Below, in pieces: positions 8,369 to 15,909 of a stretch of DNA of 37,900 nt. The stretch comes from Phycisphaerae bacterium. Its GTDB lineage: Bacteria > Planctomycetota > Phycisphaerae > UBA1845. The position numbers were made by a program, and so were the translations under genes. Every line of letters starts with the position of its first letter. The stretch's first letter is position 1. The notes below the pieces were generated by a model. It had not been told where the DNA came from, made no database searches, and saw only the letters and a list, made by a program, of their open reading frames with translations. The stretch lies in the NCBI GenBank assembly GCA_029260055.1, contig JAJDDX010000490.1, positions 1-37,900 on the forward strand, given 5' to 3'.

Positions 8369-8970
8369 TCGATTACGGCGCCGGCAACCAAGCCAGCGTC
8401 CGCAATGCGCTCGAGCACATCGGAGCGTCGCCCGTCATGGTCGCCGCGCCTGGCGACTTCGATCGCGCAACCCACCTGGTGCTTCCCGGCGTCGGCGCTT
8501 TCAGCACAGCCATGGCTCAGCTCGAGCAGCGCGGCCTCGTGGAGGCGCTTCGGCTTCACGCCGGCGCAGAGGGCAAGCCGCTGCTGGGGGTGTGCGTCGG
8601 CATGCAGATACTGGCGCGGGTCGGGTATGAATTCGAAGCTCGCGAGGGACTCGGGCTGATCAACGCGACCGTTCGCACGATCGACGTGAGTGCCACCGGA
8701 CACCGTCTGCCGCACATCGGATGGAACGAGGTCACGGTCACCCGCGACTGCCCGCTGTTCGATGACATGCGTCAGCCGACGTTCTATTTCGCTCACAGCT
8801 ACGCGTGTGAGCCTGATGACGATGCGGACGCCGTGGCCACATGTGACTACGGCGCGGGCGTGGTCGCGGTGGTTCAAAAGGACAATGTGTTCGGGGTACA
8901 GTTCCATCCCGAAAAGAGCCAGCACGACGGCCTGCAGTTGCTGCGGAACTTCGTACGGCTGGCGGCCTGA
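8353..8970 (+). CDS. hisH: HisH-type glutamine amidotransferase subunit
   Basis: The 205-residue protein starts at TTG 8353, 16 bases inside the pseG gene; no ATG in this frame precedes the conserved VGLIDYGAGNQASV. It has a complete class I glutaminase triad: Cys81 in LGVCVGMQ, His185 and Glu187 in FHPEKS. HisH hydrolyses glutamine and passes ammonia to a HisF partner, which is encoded next. Because the partner is the HisF2 type and the following gene is a sugar amidotransferase, this copy is probably dedicated to acetamidino-sugar synthesis rather than histidine. Key residues are intact, so it should be active. Confidence 0.93.
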   Translation: MRVGLIDYGAGNQASVRNALEHIGASPVMVAAPGDFDRATHLVLPGVGAFSTAMAQLEQRGLVEALRLHAGAEGKPLLGVCVGMQILARVGYEFEAREGLGLINATVRTIDVSATGHRLPHIGWNEVTVTRDCPLFDDMRQPTFYFAHSYACEPDDDADAVATCDYGAGVVAVVQKDNVFGVQFHPEKSQHDGLQLLRNFVRLAA

Positions 8971-9009
8971 AGCTTGGCGATGCGGGCGGAGGCTCGTACC
9001 TGAGAAACC

Positions 9010-9876
9010 ATGCTCAAGACTCGACTCATACCGTGCGTGCTGCTTCGCAACGGGCTCGTGGTCCAGAGCAAGGGTTTCCGGCGCTATCAGCTACTTGGGA
9101 ACCCGACGACGGTCGTGCAACGGCTCAGCGATTGGGCCTGCGACGAACTGATCTACCTGGACATCTCGAAAGACGCATCTTACGACCTGGGCCGCGACGA
9201 TCTGAACCACCCAAACCGGAGCGATATTCTCGACATCATCTCCGATGTCGCTCGGCGCTGCTTCATGCCGTTGACCTTCGGCGGTCATATTCGCACGCTC
9301 GATGACGCTGCGGCCCGCATACAGCGCGGCGCCGACAAGATCGCGATCAACACACAGGCCTGCCGTGAGCCGGAGTTCATTACCAAATGCTCCCGCGCGT
9401 TCGGTGCGCAGTGCGTGGTGGTCTCCATCGACGTGCGCGGTGATGTGGCAAGCGGCTGGCGGGTCCACACCGATGGAGGTCGTGAGGCGGCCGGGCGATG
9501 CCCCGTCGAGTGGGCTCGCCAAGTCGAGCAACTCGGCGCCGGCGAAATCCTGATCAACTCGATCGATCGCGACGGGCTCGGGCAAGGTTACGATTTGGAA
9601 CTAGTCGCGGCGGTCGCGGCGGCGGTGACCATCCCGGTCATCTGCCTCGGCGGCGTGGGCACGTGGGATCACTTAGCCGATGCCATGCGCGCCACCGACG
9701 TCAGCGCGGTGGCGGCCGCCAACATCTTTCATTATTCGGAAAACAGCGTCTACAACGCCAAGAAGTACCTGTACGAAGCCGGGATGAACGTCCGCCGGCC
9801 GGAGCTACTCACAACCGAATCCGTCGAGGAGAAGCCGTCATGCGCTATTGCCAGCGGTGCGTGTACCCCGAAGTAG
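9010..9876 (+). CDS. hisF: AglZ/HisF2-family acetamidino modification protein (HisF paralogue)
   Basis: The 288-residue TIM-barrel protein is plainly HisF-like: LIPCVLLRNGLVVQSKGF at the N terminus, MPLTFGGHIRTLDDAAARI, the phosphate-binding GADKIAIN, and VVSIDVRG. The first catalytic Asp of true HisF (the D of the CLDVKDG motif) is replaced by Leu (CVLLRNG), while the later Asp in SIDVRG is kept. That pattern is known in HisF2 proteins that channel ammonia to a PP-loop amidotransferase instead of closing the imidazole ring. The last 37 bases overlap the amidotransferase gene, implying tight coupling. Loss of cyclase activity is inferred from the replaced residue. Confidence 0.88.
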   Translation: MLKTRLIPCVLLRNGLVVQSKGFRRYQLLGNPTTVVQRLSDWACDELIYLDISKDASYDLGRDDLNHPNRSDILDIISDVARRCFMPLTFGGHIRTLDDAAARIQRGADKIAINTQACREPEFITKCSRAFGAQCVVVSIDVRGDVASGWRVHTDGGREAAGRCPVEWARQVEQLGAGEILINSIDRDGLGQGYDLELVAAVAAAVTIPVICLGGVGTWDHLADAMRATDVSAVAAANIFHYSENSVYNAKKYLYEAGMNVRRPELLTTESVEEKPSCAIASGACTPK

Positions 9877-10979
9877 CCGTCAACAACATGTTCGATGACG
9901 AGGGCGTCTGCAGCGCCTGTCGCGTCGCCGAGGAGTTCGCCCAGCTCACGCCCGAGTTCTGGCACCAGCGCGAAGCCAAGTTCCGCGAGATCGTCGAAGA
10001 GGCTCGCACCAAAGCGCGTGGCGACTACCACTGCATCATCCCGGTCAGCGGCGGCAAGGACAGCTACTGGCAGACCTATCTGATCAAAGAGGTGTACAAG
10101 CTCAATCCCCTGCTGGTTACATACCACGGCAACAACTATCTACCGGAAGGGCAGGGCAACCTCGACCGCATGCGCGATGCCTTCGGCGTGGACCACCTCG
10201 TGTTCGGCCCCGGGGTAGCCACCTTGCGAAAGCTGAATCGCCTGGGATTCAGGAAGATGGGTGACATGAACTGGCACTGCCACACGGGCATCAAGATCGT
10301 GCCGATGCAGATCGCCGTGCGGTTCGGCATTCCGCTGGTCGTGTGGGGCGAGACCACGTGGACCATCGCCGGCATGTTCAGCCCGGATGACTACGTGGAG
10401 TACAACAAGCGGACGGTACTCGAACACGACATGCGCGGCTTCACGTGGCGCGATATGATCGAGGAGTCCGAGGGGCTCACGGAAAACGACATGACCTGGG
10501 CCAAGATGCCGTCCGATGCCGAATTGGACCACCTCGGCGTACGAGGCATCTACGTCGGTAACTTCTTCAACTGGGACCCCAACCGCCACGCCGAGAAGAT
10601 GCAGCGTGAATACGGCTTCGAATTCGCTCGTCAACCGTTTGATCGAACGTACCGGCACATGTCCAACCTCGACGACATGCACGAGAACGGCTTGCACGAC
10701 TACATGAAATTCATCAAGTTCGGCTACGGCCGGGCGTCCGACCACGCGAGCAAGGACATCCGCAGCGGCGACATGACGCGCGAACAGGGCATCGAAATGG
10801 TCCGCAACTATGACCACGTCAAACCGCGCGACCTCACCAGATGGCTCGAATACGTGGAGATGACTGAAGACGAGTTCGACCGTATCGCCGACACGTTCCG
10901 CGACCACCGCGTGTGGCGCCAAGAAGGCGGCGAGTGGATCAAGGGCAACATCTGGGACGGAGCGACCTGCTGTGCGTGA
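9840..10979 (+). CDS. N-acetyl sugar amidotransferase (PseA/WbpG family)
   Basis: The frame is open back to 9498, but the family N terminus MRYCQRCVYPE begins at ATG 9840, giving 379 residues. Cys4/Cys7 and the later CSAC pair look like a small metal site. The PP-loop is SGGKDS at residues 70-75, which adenylates the acetamido oxygen. The rest (GNFFNWDPN, FVRQPF-like and HDYMKFIKFGYGRASDH segments) matches the WbpG/PseA group. With ammonia from HisH/HisF2 it would turn an N-acetyl group of the sugar into an acetamidino group. Confidence in family and pathway role is high; which nitrogen is modified is not known. Confidence 0.92.
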   Translation: MRYCQRCVYPEVAVNNMFDDEGVCSACRVAEEFAQLTPEFWHQREAKFREIVEEARTKARGDYHCIIPVSGGKDSYWQTYLIKEVYKLNPLLVTYHGNNYLPEGQGNLDRMRDAFGVDHLVFGPGVATLRKLNRLGFRKMGDMNWHCHTGIKIVPMQIAVRFGIPLVVWGETTWTIAGMFSPDDYVEYNKRTVLEHDMRGFTWRDMIEESEGLTENDMTWAKMPSDAELDHLGVRGIYVGNFFNWDPNRHAEKMQREYGFEFARQPFDRTYRHMSNLDDMHENGLHDYMKFIKFGYGRASDHASKDIRSGDMTREQGIEMVRNYDHVKPRDLTRWLEYVEMTEDEFDRIADTFRDHRVWRQEGGEWIKGNIWDGATCCA

Positions 10980-11967
10980 GGAACAGATTCGACCCGCAGC
11001 ATTGATGGAACGCAAGCGCGGTTGCGTCGATCGCGACCGGCAGTTCCTGCTGGATCGACAAGACCGCTTCGTGCGCGTCCCTTGCCCTGCCTGCGAGGGC
11101 ACTGACCTCGGACCGGCACTGACGAAAAACGGGTTCAAGTACGAGCGATGCCGCGAGTGCGAGACCGTCCTGATGAACCCTCGCGCCGACCAGGAACTCA
11201 TGCACGAATTCTACGCCACATCAGCCAACTACGCATTCTGGAATGAGCACGTGTTCCCCGCCACAGAGGAGAGCCGACGCGAGAACATCATGCGTCCTCG
11301 CGCCGAGAAGCTACGGTCAATCTGCCGGAAGCGCGGCCTGTCGCACGGAACCGCTCTCGAGGTCGGCGCCGGATTCGGGACGTTCTGTGAGGAACTTCAG
11401 CGGCTGGAACTCTTCGATCGGGTGATCGCTCTGGAACCAACGGCGGGACTCGCGCAAACATGCCGTGACAAAGGACTCACGACGGTCGAAGCGCCAATCG
11501 AGGATTGCGACCTTCCCGAAGCCAGCATGTCACTCGTAGCAGCCTTCGAGGTGATCGAGCACCTGTTCCGCCCCGCCCAAGTCGTGGCTCACGCCGCCCG
11601 ACTACTCCGACCGGGTGGGCTGCTCGTCCTGTCGTGCCCAAACATCAAGGGTTTCGACATCGCCACGCTCGGCACGCTGTCCAACAGCATCGACCACGAG
11701 CACGTCAACTACTTCCATCCGAAGTCGATCGCCCTACTTCTGACACGGCTCGGCCTGACAGTGCTGGAAGTGCTCACCCCGGGCAAACTGGACGCCGACC
11801 TCGTGCGAAAAGCCGCGCTCGCCGGGCAAATCGACCTGGCCGGCCAACCGCTGTTAAACCGACTGCTCATCGAGGACTGGGACCGGCTCGGCGAGCCGTT
11901 CCAGGACTTCCTCGCAACCAACGCGCTGTCCGGCCACATGTGGGTCGTGGCTCAGCACGGCCAATAG
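10972..11967 (+). CDS. Class I SAM-dependent methyltransferase with N-terminal zinc ribbon
   Basis: The 331-residue protein starts at GTG 10972 (8 bases inside the previous gene); ATG 11005 is a possible alternative. A CPAC...CREC four-cysteine ribbon lies at about residues 33-66. The methyltransferase fold follows: motif I ALEVGAGFGTF, then VIALEPT, FEVIEHLFRP, and LLRPGGLLVLSCPN. This ribbon-plus-methyltransferase layout (Methyltransf_13/23/14-like) is common in nucleotide-sugar and O-antigen loci. It is the last gene of the glycan cluster and ends in a hairpin that spans its stop codon. Substrate unknown; probably the sugar or the assembled glycan. Confidence 0.82.
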   Translation: MREEQIRPAALMERKRGCVDRDRQFLLDRQDRFVRVPCPACEGTDLGPALTKNGFKYERCRECETVLMNPRADQELMHEFYATSANYAFWNEHVFPATEESRRENIMRPRAEKLRSICRKRGLSHGTALEVGAGFGTFCEELQRLELFDRVIALEPTAGLAQTCRDKGLTTVEAPIEDCDLPEASMSLVAAFEVIEHLFRPAQVVAHAARLLRPGGLLVLSCPNIKGFDIATLGTLSNSIDHEHVNYFHPKSIALLLTRLGLTVLEVLTPGKLDADLVRKAALAGQIDLAGQPLLNRLLIEDWDRLGEPFQDFLATNALSGHMWVVAQHGQ

Positions 11968-11981
11968 CCCGGCTATCGGCC
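11959..11981 (+). terminator. Hairpin at the end of the glycan cluster
   Basis: GGCC-A-ATAGC-CCG-GCTAT-C-GGCC forms a stem of 5+4 base pairs with one mismatch and a 3-base loop, overlapping the stop codon at 11965-11967. No U-run follows, so it may be a weak or Rho-assisted end, or an RNA-stabilising hairpin. Confidence 0.4.
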
Positions 11982-12088
11982 TGCTCGCCGCGCTCTCGGC
12001 CGGCAGTCCCGTGGCGATATATCCCGAACACCCCTTAGCGCTCGTGCCCCAAATAGGATACGATTGCCGTCTTGACAAGTCGGCACCC

Positions 12089-12092
12089 GGAG
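12089..12092 (+). promoter_or_regulatory. Shine-Dalgarno for the sigma factor gene
   Basis: GGAG sits 6 bases before ATG 12099 and favours that start over the upstream in-frame TTG at 12072. Confidence 0.5.
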
Positions 12093-12098
12093 TCGCAG

Positions 12099-12680
12099 AT
12101 GACGCAGCCGCAGGCAGATGAGGTTACGCGGATCCTCCGTGAGGTGAACTCGGGACGGCAGCGGGTCGAGGAGAAGCTCCTGCCGCTGGTCTACGACGAA
12201 CTCCACAAGATCGCGCAAGCCAAGATGGCCACGGAACGCCCCGGCCACACCCTGCAAGCCACCGGGCTGGTTCACGAGGCATGCCTCAAGCTCCTGGGCA
12301 GCACGGACGTGGAGTGGGCGAATCGCGCGCATTTCTTCTTTGCAGCCGCCGAGGCCATGCGCCGCATCCTTATCGACCACGCTAGACGACGGGGGCGGAA
12401 GAAACGGGGCGGGGATCTCGTTCGTGTGCCGCTTGATGTTGCCACGCTCACGTCTGACGATGATCCCGGGCGAATTCTGGCCCTCGACGAGGCGATTCGG
12501 CGCTTGGAACAGCAGGACGAGCGGATGGCCCAAGTCGTTCACCTTCGGTTCTTCGTCGGCCTGAGCATCGCTCAGGCCGCATTGACCATGGGTATCTCCG
12601 AGCGCGCCGTGAAGCGCGAGTGGGCTTTCGCTCGAGCGTGGCTGTACCGCGCACTCCGGAAGGAAGGTCTTGGTCCGTAA
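12099..12680 (+). CDS. ECF RNA polymerase sigma factor (planctomycete Sigma70-ECF type)
   Basis: The 193-residue protein has the region 2 segment KLLPLVYDELHKIAQAKM, the characteristic LQATGLVHEACLKLL, and FFFAAAEAMRRILIDHARRR with a basic run, then a region 4 helix-turn-helix LSIAQAALTMGISERAVKREW. This is the TIGR02999-like group abundant in Planctomycetota and some Acidobacteriota/Myxococcota. The ATG at 12099 fits the family N terminus and a GGAG Shine-Dalgarno; TTG 12072 would add nine residues. It is followed after 20 bp by a Ser/Thr kinase, the usual partner. The kinase probably controls the sigma factor by phosphorylation; no anti-sigma gene is visible. Confidence 0.92.
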   Translation: MTQPQADEVTRILREVNSGRQRVEEKLLPLVYDELHKIAQAKMATERPGHTLQATGLVHEACLKLLGSTDVEWANRAHFFFAAAEAMRRILIDHARRRGRKKRGGDLVRVPLDVATLTSDDDPGRILALDEAIRRLEQQDERMAQVVHLRFFVGLSIAQAALTMGISERAVKREWAFARAWLYRALRKEGLGP

Positions 12681-12700
12681 TCGGAAGGAACACCGACGCG

Positions 12701-15310
12701 ATGGACTCCACACGGTGGAACCAGGTCAAGGAGTTGTTCAGCAAGGCGCTCGTGCTGGACACGGCGCAGCGAGCCGAATTCCTAGCCTCGCAGTGCGGCT
12801 CGGACAGCTCCCTGCGCGGACAAGTCGAGGCACTCCTGACGGCACACAGCGACGCTGACGGCTTTCTAACGCCGCCGGAGAGTGGCGTACTCGATATCGA
12901 GCAGTCCGCCCGCCCCGCCGAAACCATCCCGCCTTCCGAGGCGTGGCTGAGCAAGACCATAGATCGGTACAAGTTGGTCCGCAAAATCGGGGAGGGCGGA
13001 TTCGGCACAGTCTACCTGGCCGAGCAAGTGGAGCCTGTCCGGCGCCAGGTTGCGCTGAAGATCATCAAACCGGGGATGGACACCAAGCAGGTAGTCGCCC
13101 GTTTCGAGGTCGAGAGGCAGGCCTTGGCGATGATGGATCATCCTCACATCGCCAGGGTGCTTGATGCCGGCTCGACGGAGGCGGGCCGGCCCTACTTCGT
13201 CATGGAACTCGTCAAGGGCGTGACCATCACCAAGTATTGCGACGACAACCACCTCACTACTGACGCGAGACTCGAACTGTTCATCCGCGTCTGCGGCGCG
13301 GTCCAGCACGCCCACCAAAAGGGCATCATCCATCGCGACCTCAAACCTTCGAATGTCATGGTGACGCTTCGCGATGGCAAACCGGTGCCCAAGGTCATCG
13401 ACTTCGGCGTGGCGAGGGCCACGAGTCAGCGGCTCACGGAAAAAACGGTCTTCACCGAACTCGGGCAGCTCATCGGCACACCGATCTACATGAGCCCCGA
13501 ACAGGCCGAGTTGACCGGCCTGGATGTCGATACGCGCACCGACATCTACTCGCTCGGCGTGTTGCTCTATGAGCTACTGGTCGGCACCACACCATTCGAT
13601 CTGAAGCGGCTGCGCGAGGCGGGATTCGCGGAGATCCAGCGCATCATACGAGAGGAAGAACCGCCGAAACCCAGCACTCGCCTCAGTTCGCTGACCGAAG
13701 AAGCCACGGACATCGCCAAGCATCGCAAGATCGAGCCGGCCGCGCTCGGTAGGATCGTGCGCGGCGATCTCGACTGGATCGCGATGAAGGCGCTGGAGAA
13801 AGACCGCACCAGACGCTACGAGACGGCCGATGGGCTTGCCCTCGATATTCGTCGCCACTTGGGCAACGAACCGGTGACAGCCGGAGCGCCGAGCGCTTCG
13901 TACCGCGCCGTCAAGTTCATCCGCAGACACAGAGTCGGGGTGACGGCGGCGATTCTCGTGTCTTGCGCGCTCGTTCTCGGGGCCGCGGGAACGACATACC
14001 AGGCGTTCCGCGCGAGAGGCGCCGAGGCGCGTGCCACGCGACATCTCGAGGTCCAGCGTGCGGTCACCGCAATACTTCGGTCGACGCTCACCTCGCCCAA
14101 CCCCGACGTGGACGGGGCCGACGTGCGCGTGGTGACGGTCGTCGATCGTACGGCGCGCCAACTACCGGCGTTGGCAGAAGGCCAGCCGGAGGTCGAGGCC
14201 GCCGTCCGCGCCATCATCGGCGAAACGTACCTCAACCTGGCCCGTTTCGATGAGGCCGAACCAAACCTGAAACGGGCACTCGAACTCCGAAAAGAGCTAT
14301 ATGGCGAGGACCATCTCGACGTAGCCGAAAGCCTCTTTCAAATGGGGCGGCTGCTGAGGGAACGCGATGATCTCGACGCGGCGGAGGCAAGCTACCGGCG
14401 GAGCCTGGCGATCCGTGAACAGCACCTCGGCCCGCGGCACGCACTCGTTGGCCTGACCGCCCATTCCGTGGGAATCGTCCTGCTCAGGGAGTCCAAGCTC
14501 GAGGAAGCTGAGGCATATCTGCGGCGCTCGCTTGATACGGGCCGCTGCGAAGGAGCGACTCGGGACCCCGAGTGTGCCACGACCATGACCGTCCTCGGCA
14601 AACTGCTCGGACGCAGAGGGGAATACGACGACGCCGAACCGTTACATCGGGAGGCGCTGGCGATCTATCGCGGCACCCACGGGAACGAACACATAACGGT
14701 AGCGCGCGCGTTGGGCAATCTGGCGTCCCTGCTTGGACGAATGAACCGGCTCGATGATGCGGAGGATGCGGCGCGCGAGGCGCTGGCGATCGGGCACGCA
14801 GCCTATGGCGGCAATGAGATCGCCAGGGCGTCAGATCTCACCGTCCTTGCCGCCATACTCAACAAGAAGAAGGAACACGCAGAGGCCGAAGCGCTGCTCG
14901 AAGAAGCCCTGTCGATCTATGTTTCGGTCTACGGCGAGAGCCACTCGTATGTCGCGGGGGTACGTCTTCGACTCGCCGAAGTGCGCGATGACCGCGGCGA
15001 AAGCGAAGCCGCCGCCAAGTCGTTTCAAGACGTCGTGAACATGTACATCGGCGCCCACGGAGCCGATGATTGGCGGGTAGCCGTCGCGCGTAGTCGACTC
15101 GGCGCCTGCCTCACAGGGCTTGAACGATACGAGGAAGCCGAGCGCAACCTGCTCAGCGCTCACGCGGTGCTGTCAGCCGGCGGCTACCTTCCCAAGGCCG
15201 GTGAGGCCGCATCCCGGCTGTCCGACCTGTACGACGCGTGGCAGAAGCCCGAAAGCGCCGCGAAATGGCGGGCGCTCAGCGAGAAGGAAGCGACCGGAGA
15301 GGGCCACTGA
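12701..15310 (+). CDS. Membrane Ser/Thr protein kinase with C-terminal TPR (kinesin light chain-like) repeats
   Basis: The frame extends back to 12620 inside the sigma gene, but ATG 12701 begins the family N terminus (MDSTRWNQVKELFSKAL), giving 869 residues. An N-terminal helical region of ~85 residues is followed by a Hanks kinase domain from about residue 88: ATP loop GEGGFG, HRDLKPSN with His211-Asp213, DFG at 234, and GTPIYMSPEQ activation segment. A single membrane helix lies near residues 411-433. The outer part holds many TPRs of 40-42-residue spacing (KLEEAEAYLRRSL, EYDDAEPLHREAL and similar). All catalytic residues are present. It probably senses something through the TPRs and signals to the adjacent ECF sigma factor. 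Confidence 0.94.
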   Translation: MDSTRWNQVKELFSKALVLDTAQRAEFLASQCGSDSSLRGQVEALLTAHSDADGFLTPPESGVLDIEQSARPAETIPPSEAWLSKTIDRYKLVRKIGEGGFGTVYLAEQVEPVRRQVALKIIKPGMDTKQVVARFEVERQALAMMDHPHIARVLDAGSTEAGRPYFVMELVKGVTITKYCDDNHLTTDARLELFIRVCGAVQHAHQKGIIHRDLKPSNVMVTLRDGKPVPKVIDFGVARATSQRLTEKTVFTELGQLIGTPIYMSPEQAELTGLDVDTRTDIYSLGVLLYELLVGTTPFDLKRLREAGFAEIQRIIREEEPPKPSTRLSSLTEEATDIAKHRKIEPAALGRIVRGDLDWIAMKALEKDRTRRYETADGLALDIRRHLGNEPVTAGAPSASYRAVKFIRRHRVGVTAAILVSCALVLGAAGTTYQAFRARGAEARATRHLEVQRAVTAILRSTLTSPNPDVDGADVRVVTVVDRTARQLPALAEGQPEVEAAVRAIIGETYLNLARFDEAEPNLKRALELRKELYGEDHLDVAESLFQMGRLLRERDDLDAAEASYRRSLAIREQHLGPRHALVGLTAHSVGIVLLRESKLEEAEAYLRRSLDTGRCEGATRDPECATTMTVLGKLLGRRGEYDDAEPLHREALAIYRGTHGNEHITVARALGNLASLLGRMNRLDDAEDAAREALAIGHAAYGGNEIARASDLTVLAAILNKKKEHAEAEALLEEALSIYVSVYGESHSYVAGVRLRLAEVRDDRGESEAAAKSFQDVVNMYIGAHGADDWRVAVARSRLGACLTGLERYEEAERNLLSAHAVLSAGGYLPKAGEAASRLSDLYDAWQKPESAAKWRALSEKEATGEGH

Positions 15311-15394
15311 GGCCTCGGCGAATAGGCCAGCCCCAGGCCCAGCCGCCACTGGTGCCTCGCCCCGACCCGACCCTCGTCCAAACGCCCGACTCGC
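15311..15394. other. Gap downstream of the kinase
   Basis: A short GGCCT/AGGCC inverted repeat (15311-15315 with 15324-15328, 8-base loop) starts directly after the kinase stop; it lacks a U-run and is only a weak terminator candidate. Nothing else is seen. Confidence 0.3.
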
Positions 15395-15634
15395 TCAGCC
15401 GCTTGTGCCATCCGGCTCCGAAGCGTGCGGACACAGGCCAAAGGCTCTGCCGAATTCGGACAGCCGTATCGCGACCTCGGTCGATAGGATGTCGGGCGGT
15501 TGATCGTCCCCGTCCTTAGGCGGTTCGCTGGCAATCCAATCGGTGGCCACGGCGTTCCAAGGCTTGTCCGCGATGTCCTCCTGCCTCAAACGCTGAGTAA
15601 TCCAGGCGATCATCTTCTCATTCGTTTCGCTCAT
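15395..15634 (-). CDS. Small hypothetical protein, 79 residues
   Basis: I do not recognise this protein. It starts at ATG (complement of 15632-15634) preceded by GAGGG four bases upstream, a plausible but close ribosome site. The N terminus MSETNEKMIAWITQRLRQED is a soluble-looking helix, followed by a Pro/Asp-rich stretch with PPKDGDD and a C-terminal helix. No signal peptide, membrane segment or cysteine motif. No other credible frame occupies this stretch, and its composition looks more protein-like than the shadow frames. It is convergent with the kinase and shares strand with the S9 peptidases. May be real; could equally be chance. Confidence 0.45.
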   Translation of the reverse strand: MSETNEKMIAWITQRLRQEDIADKPWNAVATDWIASEPPKDGDDQPPDILSTEVAIRLSEFGRAFGLCPHASEPDGTSG

Positions 15635-15909
15635 AACACCCTCGATGTGTCAGCTAGCCGACGTGATGATGGCGGCGACTGGGCCGCCATACGACTGGTA
15701 TGAGGTTACCTAATCACGCGATCGGACACAAGAGCGGCCCCGCGGTCCATCCCGGGATGCCAACGCCGGACCGGCGGCACTGGTACGAGCCCCTCGAAAC
15801 ACCCAAGGCACTCGGCGATTGGCACCGGGCCCTCCTCGCAGCACGGGTACTGCCCGGCTACGTGCGCGTCGTCACGAATTACTAGTCGTCGTCAAGCCAC
15901 AATCGCCGC
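15635..15909. other. Intergenic stretch without a supported gene
   Basis: A 61-codon frame on the + strand (15700-15885) exists but has no ribosome site and no recognisable motif. No clear hairpin or promoter is seen either. Confidence 0.4.

Noticed and set aside
7933-8925. 330-codon minus-strand frame
   Set aside because: Antisense to pseG and hisH, both clear.
8353-9876. Histidine biosynthesis operon
   Set aside because: Only HisH and a HisF lacking its first catalytic Asp occur, flanked by sugar enzymes and no other his genes.
12072-12077. TTGACA just before the sigma factor gene as a -35 box or TTG start
   Set aside because: A -10 at proper distance would fall in the coding sequence, and the ATG at 12099 has its own GGAG site.
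15700-15885. 61-codon + strand frame
   Set aside because: No ribosome site, no motif, and alone in a gap; could be real but unsupported.
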